In this document: positions 55,249-64,000 of the stretch, piece by piece
Layout: each line of letters starts with the position of its first letter
Position numbering within the stretch: position 1 is the first letter of the stretch
Source of the DNA: Nothophoma quercina
Lineage: Eukaryota; Ascomycota; Dothideomycetes; Pleosporales; Didymellaceae
DNA: 64,000 nt
NCBI GenBank assembly: GCA_021642125.1
Contig: JAKIXB010000006.1
Coordinates: 558,001-622,000, forward strand
Reading direction: 5' to 3'
Made by a program: the position numbers and the translations under genes
The notes under the pieces: generated by a model
Databases searched by the model: none
What the model saw: only the letters and a program-made list of their open reading frames with translations
Told to the model about the DNA's origin: nothing

Positions 55249-56605
55249 TTATCGTGCAGTCTCTTTCTTTGCCCTCTTCCTTGCATTGCCCTTCAGTCTA
55301 TGTGTTTTCTCAGCCTGCTCAGCTTCGTCTCCATCCACTTCCTCGATGATGCGCCCTTCAGTAGTCTCCTCCCTGTCTGCTATAGCCTTGTTTATCTTGT
55401 GCATCAACTCCTCCAAGTGTTGTCTGTTGTCGAAGTCCAGTTGCTTTTTCTGTAAAGCAGTATCGACCTCGCGCCGTTGCTCGTCTTCACTTTGGTTCAG
55501 AACGTAGATAGTAGTTCTCGTTGGTTCGGGCTGTGGTTCCGGCTTCTTCACAGGTTCCGGCCTTCTTGCTGTGGGCGGTGGGGACGGCATGATCGATCTG
55601 CGGTTCTTGTTCTTGTGGATGGCCGATCGCTTCTGACCCACAGACTTGCTTGCGAAAAGCGAACTGTCCTTCGTCGCTTTGCTTTTCGCGATGAGGGCGG
55701 CGCGCTTCGATACACATTTGTCTTCGCCAGGTACATCCTCCTTACTAAGCGGGCCGTTTGACTGTTTGTCGTTCATGGAAGGAGTCCGTCGTCCATAACT
55801 ACTCTGCTTGAGGCCTTTGCGAACCGCTGCTTGAGCCACGTCTGCGAATCTTGCCGGCTCTGCTATCGACTCCTCAACGTCTTCGACCCACAACTTCCTG
55901 TCGATCTTCACAAGTTGCTCGTGCGTGTCTGATGGCGCATTCACCATGACGAATGGAATGGCTGTGGTGCCCTCGTTGTTGTCGTATGACCACTTCGAAA
56001 ACTGAGTGTCCATGTTTTGGAGGGCATTGTCCGGACAGATGGCATGGTAGCCAAGTTGCTGTCCCCACTTGTACTGATACCTCTGCGTTGTAGGTCCTAT
56101 CCTGGTCTGTGTCAGGGATATAGTTCCAGATGGCTTCAACAGTTAGTACTCACGCATGTAGAAGGCTATCATCCGAAGCGCCATCGCTTATGCTCAACGC
56201 TTCGACCTCGACACTCGAGGTTGATGAAGGTATACGGTACTTGCGCGGCGATGGCTCGTCTGAGCTAGGTGTCCTGCTCCTTGTCTTCCACTCCAGTTCA
56301 TCTTCAGAGGAGCTTGCATAGTGCACGGCTTTGTCGCGGTATATGGTCTCTTGCGAGACGCTAAAGCCAGATGCACTCAACAGCTGCTCCACAGATTGCA
56401 CAGGCCGTGGTCGGCGGAACAGCTGTTGGTTGATGTCGTCGCGTGGACGCGATGTTGATGCTGTTGTACCGTCGAGGATGCCCGCTAGTTGGTCTGCATC
56501 CTCGCTGCTGAAGGTCGTATGGTCTGCGGGTGACGAAAAGAGCCGTATAATGTTGGCTGCCGCTTCCGCCTCGGTGGCGGAGTAGAAGCGCGAAAACATG
56601 GGCAT
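55249..56605 (-). CDS. Unrecognised protein with a charged coiled-coil C-terminus
   Basis: Two exons (56605-56154 and 56101-55249) join in phase to 434 residues, counting from the ATG MPMFSRFYS. The N-terminal part is Ser- and Asp-rich with a short helix (ATEAEAAANIIRLF). The middle holds a possibly ordered block (YKWGQQLGYHAICPDNALQNM), then AEPARFADVAQAAVRKGLKQ. The C-terminal part is basic and Pro-rich (RRSIMPSPPPTARR), then a charged helix (KKQLDFDNRQHLEELMHKIN), ending in a basic KGNARKRAKKE motif likely to be nuclear. No family is recognised. An extra upstream exon is possible. Confidence 0.65.
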
Positions 56606-56795
56606 AACCGCGTTACGTGACAAGAGGTGTAGTACAGTCTATAAACGACAGCAAGGAGACTGTCTACTGACGCAAAAGTACCGGGAACAGGGGGTAGGTC
56701 CAACGTAAACAAGCGCAGATTCTCGCTCGGAAAGCATGAGAACGGCGTAGAAAGCAAATGCGAGTATCTGTTTGTAGCAAGCTTGCGCAAGGGCC

Positions 56796-57506
56796 ATGCG
56801 TATGCGTCATTGTGATTGGCTACCCAAACTTGAAGTGAAGTGGTTGTGGCACTCTAGTATAAAAAATTCTATCGAAACATGGGTGAAACCAAGACACGTA
56901 CCTGACTCTGCTCTATTTCTGTCTGGATGTCGTTCATGGACTCTGTTCCACCCGACCGGAGTTATGCAGAACTATGTATCGTACGAGTCGAAGATCATGA
57001 CTGCTAGGCACACTTTAGCTTGGCCGGAGGTAGGAAAGACTGTCAATGAGATGGTAAGGAGCACGGATTTCAAGCCACTGCTAGATGTTGACCTGAACGC
57101 TCAGCAACCCCCTGGCTCGCGCCCCGCTGGTTCAACGCAATTTACCGCCACCTTGCCGCAAGACAGCATTGAGCTTATACCAGCCGGGATTCCTACAGAC
57201 ATCAATGTTGGAAAGTCAGTCAGCCTTCTTGATAGGGTTGCTTCGGTACTGGGCCAACAGCAACTGCAAAAACCTAAGAGAAGTGAAGTGGAGGCATTTG
57301 AGGTGGAGCGTCATCAATCTCGTAGCCCCATCTGGCCAAGGTGCAAGCGCTCAGCATCTAGCGAGCTGCTCAAAATCGACGACCTTGACAACTACATGGC
57401 TGCATTCATTGAGTATAAGCGTGCGGTGGATTTGCGGTGGAGCGAAGCTCATCCCCTGGCTATCATTGTTAAATGGAGGGCCCTCGACGTGGAGAGTAAG
57501 GATTAG
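56796..57506 (+). CDS. Hypothetical protein, weak support
   Basis: A plus-strand frame of 236 residues starting 190 nt from the divergent gene. The first about 55 residues look like translated leader, and a start at a later ATG (MQNYVSYESKI) is more likely. The remaining part is mixed in composition (FKPLLDVDLNAQQP, LIPAGIPTDINVG, LDNYMAAFIEYKRAVDLRW) and could be a real protein. No family is recognised. Confidence 0.4.
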   Translation: MRMRHCDWLPKLEVKWLWHSSIKNSIETWVKPRHVPDSALFLSGCRSWTLFHPTGVMQNYVSYESKIMTARHTLAWPEVGKTVNEMVRSTDFKPLLDVDLNAQQPPGSRPAGSTQFTATLPQDSIELIPAGIPTDINVGKSVSLLDRVASVLGQQQLQKPKRSEVEAFEVERHQSRSPIWPRCKRSASSELLKIDDLDNYMAAFIEYKRAVDLRWSEAHPLAIIVKWRALDVESKD

Positions 57507-58165
57507 CAGAGAAGCCAGAGCAGGCATCAAGAATCACGACAAGCAGGATCCCATGACTCTGAGTTTCAGTCACTTACACAATACTGGGAAAGAGTAAATT
57601 AAGACCTCACAAACAGCCACGTGTGATATTGGTTACATCCAGCGCCGAAGACAGGAGAATGATTGAACTCGAGTGATGATTGAAGAGAGAGATACAAATT
57701 AACAGGGAACCTTCGAGATGCGGTCAGGCCATGATGATTATGAGTTCTAACACGTCTCGTTGAATACGCTGTTTATAGGATTGTTCTCGATAAATCAAAG
57801 CTCTCATCTTCGGTACGTGTTCTGGCAACGGGTACCACATTCTTGCACACGCTTTTTGCAACGCATCGGTCTCTTGCATATAACGGTTCCTTTGTTGCTT
57901 TCTGAATTCTTAGCAGTGGGTGGTGCAGTACTGACTGGATCATTACTTTCAGGTGGAGCAAGGTGTTCACGGCCGCATAATGAGCAGGAAACGATTGGGC
58001 GTGAAGTGTTGGTATCTGACGCCTTTGCCATCACTGCAAGAAGCAGTCGCGCTGCAAAGATATGACATGGATAGCAGATGATGTATGTATCTATAATTCT
58101 GCGGTGCATCCTATGCGGGGCACGGCGTCCATCCTCGACCAAGCAACAGGCTGCGAAGCTTGATG
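57507..58165. other. Intergenic, no gene seen
   Basis: About 660 nt between convergent genes. Only short overlapping frames are present. Confidence 0.5.
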
Positions 58166-58885
58166 CTACGTCATCTCGCTTTTCCTCTCTTCCCTCAACG
58201 CATTTTTCACAATAGCACCACACATCTTCGCATACGGATTCGTCCTTACACTCATTTCCCTCGCGGCCTCATCGCCATACCGCGCCGCAGCTGCGAAGTC
58301 CTTTGACGCCAACTCTTCAAGCTCACTCTGCTGAAGTCCCTTCAGCTCTGTCCCTGTCTCGCTTGCCTTCAAATACAAGAAGGCGCGATGCGAGTATGCC
58401 GTCCGCAGTATGCGCCCTTGGTACGCTGATACTGGATCAGATGGTGATGATATGGGTGATGAAATGTGGATGGCACGTGCCAAATCTGTGAACAACGCTT
58501 CGACGTCTGATTCGGGTGCTGAGAAGATGTGGCTTTCGGCTGGTAGGGTTGCTTCGATCTGTATCCGTCGTAACATTGCGCGGTTGACGAAAGCGCTAGG
58601 ATATGATGGATTTGAGATGATAACATCGTCGAGTTCTTTCATTGCTGAGTCGATAGTTTGTGTACTTGAGTCGCTAGATGCGCGTCGAATAATGTCGTTT
58701 TGCTGTGTCTCCAAGATTGAGAGCTGTGATGATGAGATGGCCGAATGTGGCGGTAATGTGGTGTTTATGGCAGCTGCATCTTTTGACTTTGCGACAGACG
58801 ATGGGAGTGTTTCTGGGTCGAAGAGTGCATTCAGGATGCGGGCATCATTTGCTGACAACGAGGTGTTGATCGTGTCAATGGCCAT
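58166..58885 (-). CDS. TTC36-like tetratricopeptide protein
   Basis: Single exon, 239 residues. The C-terminal two thirds carry TPR-like helices: SAMKELDDVIISNPSYPSAF with VNRAMLRRIQIEA, then FTDLARAIHISS, RILRTAYSHRAFLYLKASE and SKDFAAAARYGDEAA. It ends VRTNPYAKMCGAIV. The NPYAxxCxA end after a last TPR is the hallmark of TTC36 homologues as I know them. In mammals TTC36 keeps the tyrosine-degrading enzyme HPPD from being ubiquitinated. Here the gene is divergent from HPPD with 692 nt between the starts. The family call is by motif; the role in fungi is inferred. Confidence 0.75.
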   Translation of the reverse strand: MAIDTINTSLSANDARILNALFDPETLPSSVAKSKDAAAINTTLPPHSAISSSQLSILETQQNDIIRRASSDSSTQTIDSAMKELDDVIISNPSYPSAFVNRAMLRRIQIEATLPAESHIFSAPESDVEALFTDLARAIHISSPISSPSDPVSAYQGRILRTAYSHRAFLYLKASETGTELKGLQQSELEELASKDFAAAARYGDEAAREMSVRTNPYAKMCGAIVKNALREERKSEMT

Positions 58886-59577
58886 TGTAACCGATGCAAA
58901 GAAGAGACAGAGTCGGGACGTGTATGTGGTGATTGTAGTGTGTAAGCGCTCAAGTTTGCTAGTGAAGTTTCGTGGATTGATCGCAATAATTGTGTCCGGG
59001 TTTCCTGGTTATCTTGGGTTTTGGTCTGATTTCATTTGGTGTGAAGGTAGGGTTCGGCTTAACAGCCGGGCAGCAGCGGATATTTCGCCCTGTAACCTGG
59101 AACGGTTAGCGCCATTCCGCAAAGACGCAATCACAGCTGCTGAACGTTCCTACCTTCACAACATGTGTGTCACAAAGTAGTGGAGATAGTCATAATACCA
59201 GTCGCGACTACATCTTGCGTTGCACGCATGTTGCGACAAAGACTTCACAACATCGTTACAGCAATCCGTACTCGAGATCTAGCCGGGGCGGATATGAGCG
59301 GAAGGACAACAGCGGACAAACAGTGTCGCTTCAGGAAGGTACCGCACGTGCTCTCGGCATAAGACCTTTGATGACGGTGTGTGAGCAAACCTCGCATGAA
59401 TTACAGATCTCGGTTTACGAAGGAAAGCAGACGAGAAGGGTCTGAGGTCTTGGTAGATAAAGGCAACTACGGACCGTCCAGATTAAAACTAGCAAGCACA
59501 CAATCACAGCCTTTTCACAATCACTCGAAGTTCTAATCTGACTTTCCCATATTTCGACTCAAACAAAGCTCGATACA
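58886..59577. promoter_or_regulatory. Shared promoter between the TTC36-like gene and HPPD
   Basis: 692 nt between divergent starts. A CCG-N8-CGG pair at 59066-59079 is the kind of inverted triplet that Zn2Cys6 regulators bind, but it is one weak match. A T/C-rich tract leads to the HPPD ATG. The few short frames inside are not convincing genes. Confidence 0.5.
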
Positions 59578-60795
59578 ATGGCGCCCGCAGCTATCTCGCC
59601 TCCCGGCTCCCCAGTCCCATCTGCCACATCCTCTTCAGACTTCGCCTCGTACCGTGGGTATCACCATGTCCACTGGTATGTTGGCAACGCCAAGCAAGCC
59701 GCCTCTTTCTACGTTTCTCGCATGGGATTTGAGCGTGTCGCATACCGTGGGCTGGAGACTGGTTCCCGAGCAATCGTTTCTCATGTTGTGCGCAACGGCA
59801 ATGTCACATTCATCCTCACATCGCCGCTGAGATGTCTCGAGCAGAGTAACCGCTTCAGTGAAGCAGAAGCAAAACAACTCAAAGAGATCCATGAGCACCA
59901 GGAGCGTCACGGAGATGCTGTCAAGGATGTTGCCTTCGAAGTCGACAACGTTGATGCCATCTACAACGCCGCCATCTCCGCAGGTGGTGTTTCCATCGCG
60001 GAGCCTCATGATATTTCCGACACTTACGGCACCGTTCGACTTGCCACTATCCGCACATACGGTGACACAACACACACGCTGATTCAGAAGACGACATACA
60101 ACGGCATCTTCCTTCCCGGATACCGCTCAGAGACAAAGGTCGCCGACTCACTGAACCGCTTCCTTCCTTCTGTCAACCTCGAAGCCATCGACCATTGCGT
60201 CGGAAATCAGGACTGGGATGAGATGGAGAATGCTTGCGACTACTACGAGAAGGTACTTGGCTTCCACCGATTCTGGAGCGTTGACGACAAAGACATCTGC
60301 ACCGAATACTCCGCACTAAAGTCCATTGTCATGGCGTCGCCAAACGAGCTCGTAAAGATGCCCATCAATGAGCCGGCTAAGGGCAAGAAGCAGTCGCAGA
60401 TCGAGGAGTACGTCGACTTCTACGGTGGTCCAGGAGTCCAGCACATCGCCCTGCGAACGGACAACATCATCCGCGACATTACCAACCTGAAGGCGCGAGG
60501 TGTGGAGTTCATCAAGGTTCCAGAGACATACTACGACAGCATGAAGATGCGCCTCAAGAAGGCTGGCTTGACACTCAACGAGGACTTCGAGACACTGAAG
60601 AGCTTGGACATCCTAATCGACTTCGATGAGGGCGGTTACTTGCTCCAGCTCTTCACCAAGCACTTGATGGACAGGCCGACAGTGTTCATCGAGATCATCC
60701 AGCGCAACAACTTCAGCGGCTTTGGTGCGGGCAATTTCAAGAGCTTGTTCGAGGCCATCGAGCGTGAGCAGGAGCTGCGGGGTAACTTGATCTGA
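59578..60795 (+). CDS. hppD: 4-hydroxyphenylpyruvate dioxygenase
   Basis: Single exon, 405 residues. This non-haem iron enzyme turns 4-hydroxyphenylpyruvate into homogentisate, the second step of tyrosine breakdown and a source of pyomelanin. The N-terminal vicinal-oxygen-chelate domain starts FASYRGYHHVHWYVGNAKQ. The iron ligands are visible as His206 in LEAIDHCVGN, His289 in GPGVQHIALRTDN and Glu372 in TVFIEIIQRNN. The C-terminal gate helix NFKSLFEAIEREQELRGNL is complete. The start is the ATG preceded by a CAATG context after a T/C-rich leader. The other tyrosine genes (hmgA, fahA, maiA) are not in the window. Confidence 0.97.
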   Translation: MAPAAISPPGSPVPSATSSSDFASYRGYHHVHWYVGNAKQAASFYVSRMGFERVAYRGLETGSRAIVSHVVRNGNVTFILTSPLRCLEQSNRFSEAEAKQLKEIHEHQERHGDAVKDVAFEVDNVDAIYNAAISAGGVSIAEPHDISDTYGTVRLATIRTYGDTTHTLIQKTTYNGIFLPGYRSETKVADSLNRFLPSVNLEAIDHCVGNQDWDEMENACDYYEKVLGFHRFWSVDDKDICTEYSALKSIVMASPNELVKMPINEPAKGKKQSQIEEYVDFYGGPGVQHIALRTDNIIRDITNLKARGVEFIKVPETYYDSMKMRLKKAGLTLNEDFETLKSLDILIDFDEGGYLLQLFTKHLMDRPTVFIEIIQRNNFSGFGAGNFKSLFEAIEREQELRGNLI

Positions 60796-61471
60796 GCGAA
60801 GAGCACAGCGGCGATGACGGAAAACTTGAATAGATCATGGTTGTTAGCTAGGCATTGAAGGCGTTGTGGGATGTTCCTATACCAACATAGCAATGTATCT
60901 TCCTTACTTGAATTGAAAATCGAGCTCTTACGTCGGTGTCTTGTGATCGAGTGGAAGATGCCCGATGTTGGGAAGGTAGGGGCAAAACGGCGTAGCTCGA
61001 CTTGCCTACTTATCTCTCGCAGTGCATCTCCCACGCCTTCCAATGTTGCCTTCGGTTTATCGCTACATGCTATAAACGCATAGAGGAGGATCTTTTATTA
61101 GTGCTAGGCTAACCCAGTCTATACTAGTAGTTATTAGTACTAGCGTGTAAGTGCGCGTATAGTACACTAAGAGGTGCAGATTAGTCAACCAGGGAGTAGG
61201 TATATGCTAGGGCTTATGGTTCCAATATACATATAGACCGTGCGTGGCGTGTTACCTGACATGCTGGTCTGCAATGACGTAATCGCATGAGGGCGACAAT
61301 ATCCTATAACAACGTGCACACCTCACCGTACGATCCTAATTAATTCTTGAACTCAACTCCAATTGCTCGCGTCCACCCACCTTCTCACCCGCATCAACTT
61401 TTTGTAGCACACGGTCACAGCCTAGGGATAACCTTGAGGACAGTGGACATTTTTGATTAGATAACATCATT
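60796..61471. other. AT-rich intergenic island
   Basis: The HPPD 3' region passes at about 61,080 into an AT-rich stretch with many CTAG, TAGT and ACTAG words (61,080-61,320), unlike the neighbouring DNA. It may be the remnant of a mutated transposon, but no terminal repeats or coding frame are seen. Confidence 0.45.
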
Positions 61472-63297
61472 ATGGGAGTAAAAGGGTGTTGGACGTGCAG
61501 AGGTAGGTACAGTACCTACGATAGCCACGCCGCTCTCCCATCCATCTGACCCCATCCCATACCATCAAGTGCGGGCAGGCGAGCGGGCGAGTACCTCGAG
61601 TACAACGGGATCAAATGAACGAGCAGAGCAGAGTGGCTGGCTGGGCTAGCACATATCCTTTGCTTACAACCCCTAGAGCGCAAAGTGCGATGCGACGCGC
61701 AGAGGCCGACGTGCGGCAACTGCGCGAAGGCAAGACGCGAGTGTCAGGGCTATGGGGTTCAGTTGTCATGGCCAAGGGACGGGGATGCTAAGAGAGCGGT
61801 TGTGTTGGGAGATATCGATGTGCGGCGGCGGCGCCAGCGCGGAGGGGATCCGGTGCGGGCAAGGTTTGTGAATGTAAGATCTTGGGATGTGGCGCTGGCG
61901 CTGGCGTTGGAGTTGGAGAATGGCATGGCTCCTAGTAAATATGCCCGTCAACGTACTGGACCAGATGGGTATACATACTAACGAGAGTTGCGTATAGCTC
62001 GCTACATGCGCTCCATGTCCACGTCCACGTCCATGCAACTGCCCCACCCAACCCATCTACCACCCGCCGTGATGAGCAAGGAAGAATCGCATCTTCTAGG
62101 CTTCTGTACGTACCCAGCATACCTACACAGCCACCCCGCCTGCACCCACTGACCCAGCCGCTGTGCGCAGTCACCGAATCAACATCCCTCATGCTCGGCC
62201 CAACCGATGCAGAAACTCTAGCACACTTTATCCTGCGAATCGCGCTTTCGGATCGCGACTTCTCCGACACGACGAATCCAGTCCTGCAGGCCGTGTTTGC
62301 GCTCGCATCGCTCCAACTACACGGTAGTAGCAGCGCAATCGCGTTTCGGTATAAGAGACGCGTCGTGGCGCAGATTGCAAGCGAGACGACTGATTGGCTG
62401 GATGAGAGGGCGCTGCTGAGGAACTTGGTTGCGACGATGCTGTTGTATCACTACGAGGTAGGTACACTCGAATCGAGCCGCCAAGGGACATGGGTGACTT
62501 TCTTCTGCGCGGTGAAGCGCACCATCAACACGTCGCCTGCAATTGACAAGTTGGTTCGGCGCGAGTACTCGGTCTTCTTCGATTGGATCTACTACCACGA
62601 GGCACTGTCCGAGTTCACGGTCCGGCATTGGAAGGTTCCGTATGACGGGTGCGGCTTTGCTCCCATGTCGAGATCGGCTGGGGCTGTGGATGGAACCGAC
62701 CAGCAGGTAGGAGAAGGCATCGGCTGCCCGACCGAAGTCCTCGAGCTCCTTGTCCACACCTGTCGACAAGCCATTGTCGCGCCATGCCCCGACATGGCGT
62801 ACACGGCCGCCGAACTGCAGCGCGCGACGGTGCTGGAACAGCGCATTTCGATGGCCGTGGGAGACTTCGGGCCCATCCCTGCATCAGTCACAACACCAAG
62901 GAACCGGCGTTCTATGGTCTCGGATCTTCATCGTGTTGCGTGCTTGATCTATGTCAACCGCGCAGTGCATCGAATTTCCGGGACCGAGTTCCGTCACCGA
63001 CGACTCGTGAGAGAGGGGATACTGTTGCTGGGTGAGCTAGAAACGTGCCAGAGCGCGTGGCCGCTGTTTGTTATTGGCTGCGAGGCTGTCGATGACGAGC
63101 AGCGACTTGCAATCTTGCATGTCTGTGAGCGCAGTCGGCGGGATCCGAGACAGAGATCTAGTCACGTTGATTCGACTCAGCGTCTCGTCGAGGCCGTGTG
63201 GAACCAGCGCGATCTGGATGAGGACGGGCAGGTTGAGTACATGACGATTTTTGATGCGGTCATTGGGGGGCTTGCTTTCATGCCATTGTTTGCCTGA
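61472..63297 (+). CDS. Zn2Cys6 transcription factor
   Basis: Four exons (61472-61502, 61677-61934, 61998-62105, 62171-63297) join in phase to 507 residues. Exon 1 holds MGVKGCWTCRE and, across a 174-nt intron, RKVRCDAQRPTCGNCAKARR. This gives the classic spacing with Cys6, 9, 16, 23, 26 and 33. The rest matches the general fungal regulator pattern: HLLGFFTESTSLML, then a helical region with LQAVFALASLQLHG and LVATMLLYHYEVG, and YVNRAVHRISG near the C-terminus. The target genes are unknown. It faces the HPPD gene in tandem and the SDR gene tail-to-tail. Confidence 0.82.
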
Positions 63298-63366
63298 GCT
63301 AGGATCCCTAAGGGTTACATGAAAAAAGGTCACTTCCATCTTCCACTGCGCTTCGCTCCGCCGGGA

Positions 63367-64000
63367 CTAGAACCATTGCTCCTCATCCCCGTGATGTGTG
63401 AGGAACTTGCCACTGTCGGCCTCGGTCAAGTTCCGAATCACCTGGAGCATATCGGCGACGGCTTCCTCTATCGGGGCTGGACCCTCGACCTTTGGATCGA
63501 CCTTGTGGAACATGTCGAGCATGACTTTTCGTATCTTCGGGTCGCCTGTGACGGCTTTGGCTGTTGCGAGTCAGTCAGTCAGTCCGGTCCTCTGTGTCTG
63601 TGTTGTGGCATTGGCAGTGACTTACCAGCATCCGTGTTAACCCATCCCGGGCTCAAAGCCAGCGTCTTGATGCCCTCAGGGGCGAGCTCAGTGGCGAACT
63701 TGGTCACAGCCATGTTCATGCCAGCCTTGCTGACAGAATAACCCAGCAAAGTGGAGAATCCAGTTATGCGAGTGAATTCCAGGTTTCCACTCTGACTGGA
63801 TAGGAAGATGATCTTCCTCTCTGCGCCGTTGCGGATGAGGTGGAGGAAGGAATTAATGGTGTAGACGTTGCTGAGGAGGTTGTTTTTGATCTGCGGGCGC
63901 ACAGTTAGTCAAGCCTGGCATGTCTTGGATGGCGTAAATGGTGGACTGGGACTTCGTACGTTCTCACCAATCTCCAAATCCAGCGCTTCTTTCTTGCCAT
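63367..64000 (-). CDS. Short-chain dehydrogenase/reductase, C-terminal part (5' end off window)
   Basis: Three exons are visible (64000-63960 partial, 63890-63626, 63560-63367) and join in phase. Motifs are NNLLSNVYTIN, RKIIFLSSQSGN, the catalytic YSVSK (Tyr and Lys both kept) in LGYSVSKAGMNMAV, and the ALSPGWVNTDA block that follows the active site in SDRs. The protein ends FLTHHGDEEQWF. SDRs use NAD(P)H on alcohols or carbonyls; this one's substrate is unknown. The Rossmann N-terminus lies beyond the right edge. Unlike the SDR at the left edge, its catalytic Lys is intact. Confidence 0.88.

Noticed and set aside
62460..62490. GTAGGT donor-like site inside the last exon of the Zn2Cys6 gene
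   Set aside because: The nearest acceptor would make a 28-nt intron, too short; the frame is open straight through with sensible protein.

Overview
This window looks like nuclear DNA of a filamentous ascomycete, probably a Dothideomycete and perhaps Pleosporales. The evidence is short introns (about 47-60 nt, mostly GTRAGT...YAG), a velvet regulator, a HET-domain gene, Zn2Cys6 regulators, a secreted GMC oxidoreductase and a small secreted cysteine-containing protein. The class is inferred; no rRNA or other marker is present. Gene models were built by hand by joining open frames across introns whose phases match, so exon ends are predictions.

Left part (1-16 kb): the 3' end of a short-chain dehydrogenase (SDR) with an altered active site; a small secreted protein with a beta-gamma-crystallin-like motif; a broken acidic gene and a divergent ubiquitin-peptidase-like gene on the minus strand; then Mso1 (exocytosis), Gyp7 (Ypt/Rab GAP), an unrecognised gene with a Q/G/Y-rich tail, Hus1 (DNA-damage clamp) and an F-box protein.

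Middle (16-34 kb): two long intervals without supported genes flank a small unrecognised gene. The second is the 3.5-kb upstream region of the velvet gene veA. O-acetylhomoserine sulfhydrylase and a large glutamine-rich protein follow, then a gene-poor interval with three diverged repeats at about 320-bp spacing and a weaker fourth copy.

Next (33-46 kb): a WD40 protein and the Byr4/Bfa1 septation-network GAP scaffold on the minus strand, then XRCC4/Lif1 (end joining), an Ebp1-like protein with a KE tract, and mitochondrial GABA transaminase.

Right part (46-64 kb): a HET-domain gene with an in-frame stop near its start, traces of an unmodelled gene, a secreted GMC oxidoreductase, a small membrane protein with a 9-bp repeat in a membrane helix, an Aro80-like regulator, two unrecognised genes, a TTC36-like TPR gene divergent from 4-hydroxyphenylpyruvate dioxygenase (HPPD), a second Zn2Cys6 regulator, and an SDR running off the right edge.

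The most interesting context is the TTC36-like/HPPD divergent pair with an Aro80-like regulator about 3.5 kb away. In mammals TTC36 protects HPPD from degradation, so this may be a small tyrosine-catabolism unit. The repeat cluster at 30.6-32.2 kb and two genes interrupted by single in-frame stops also deserve a second look.
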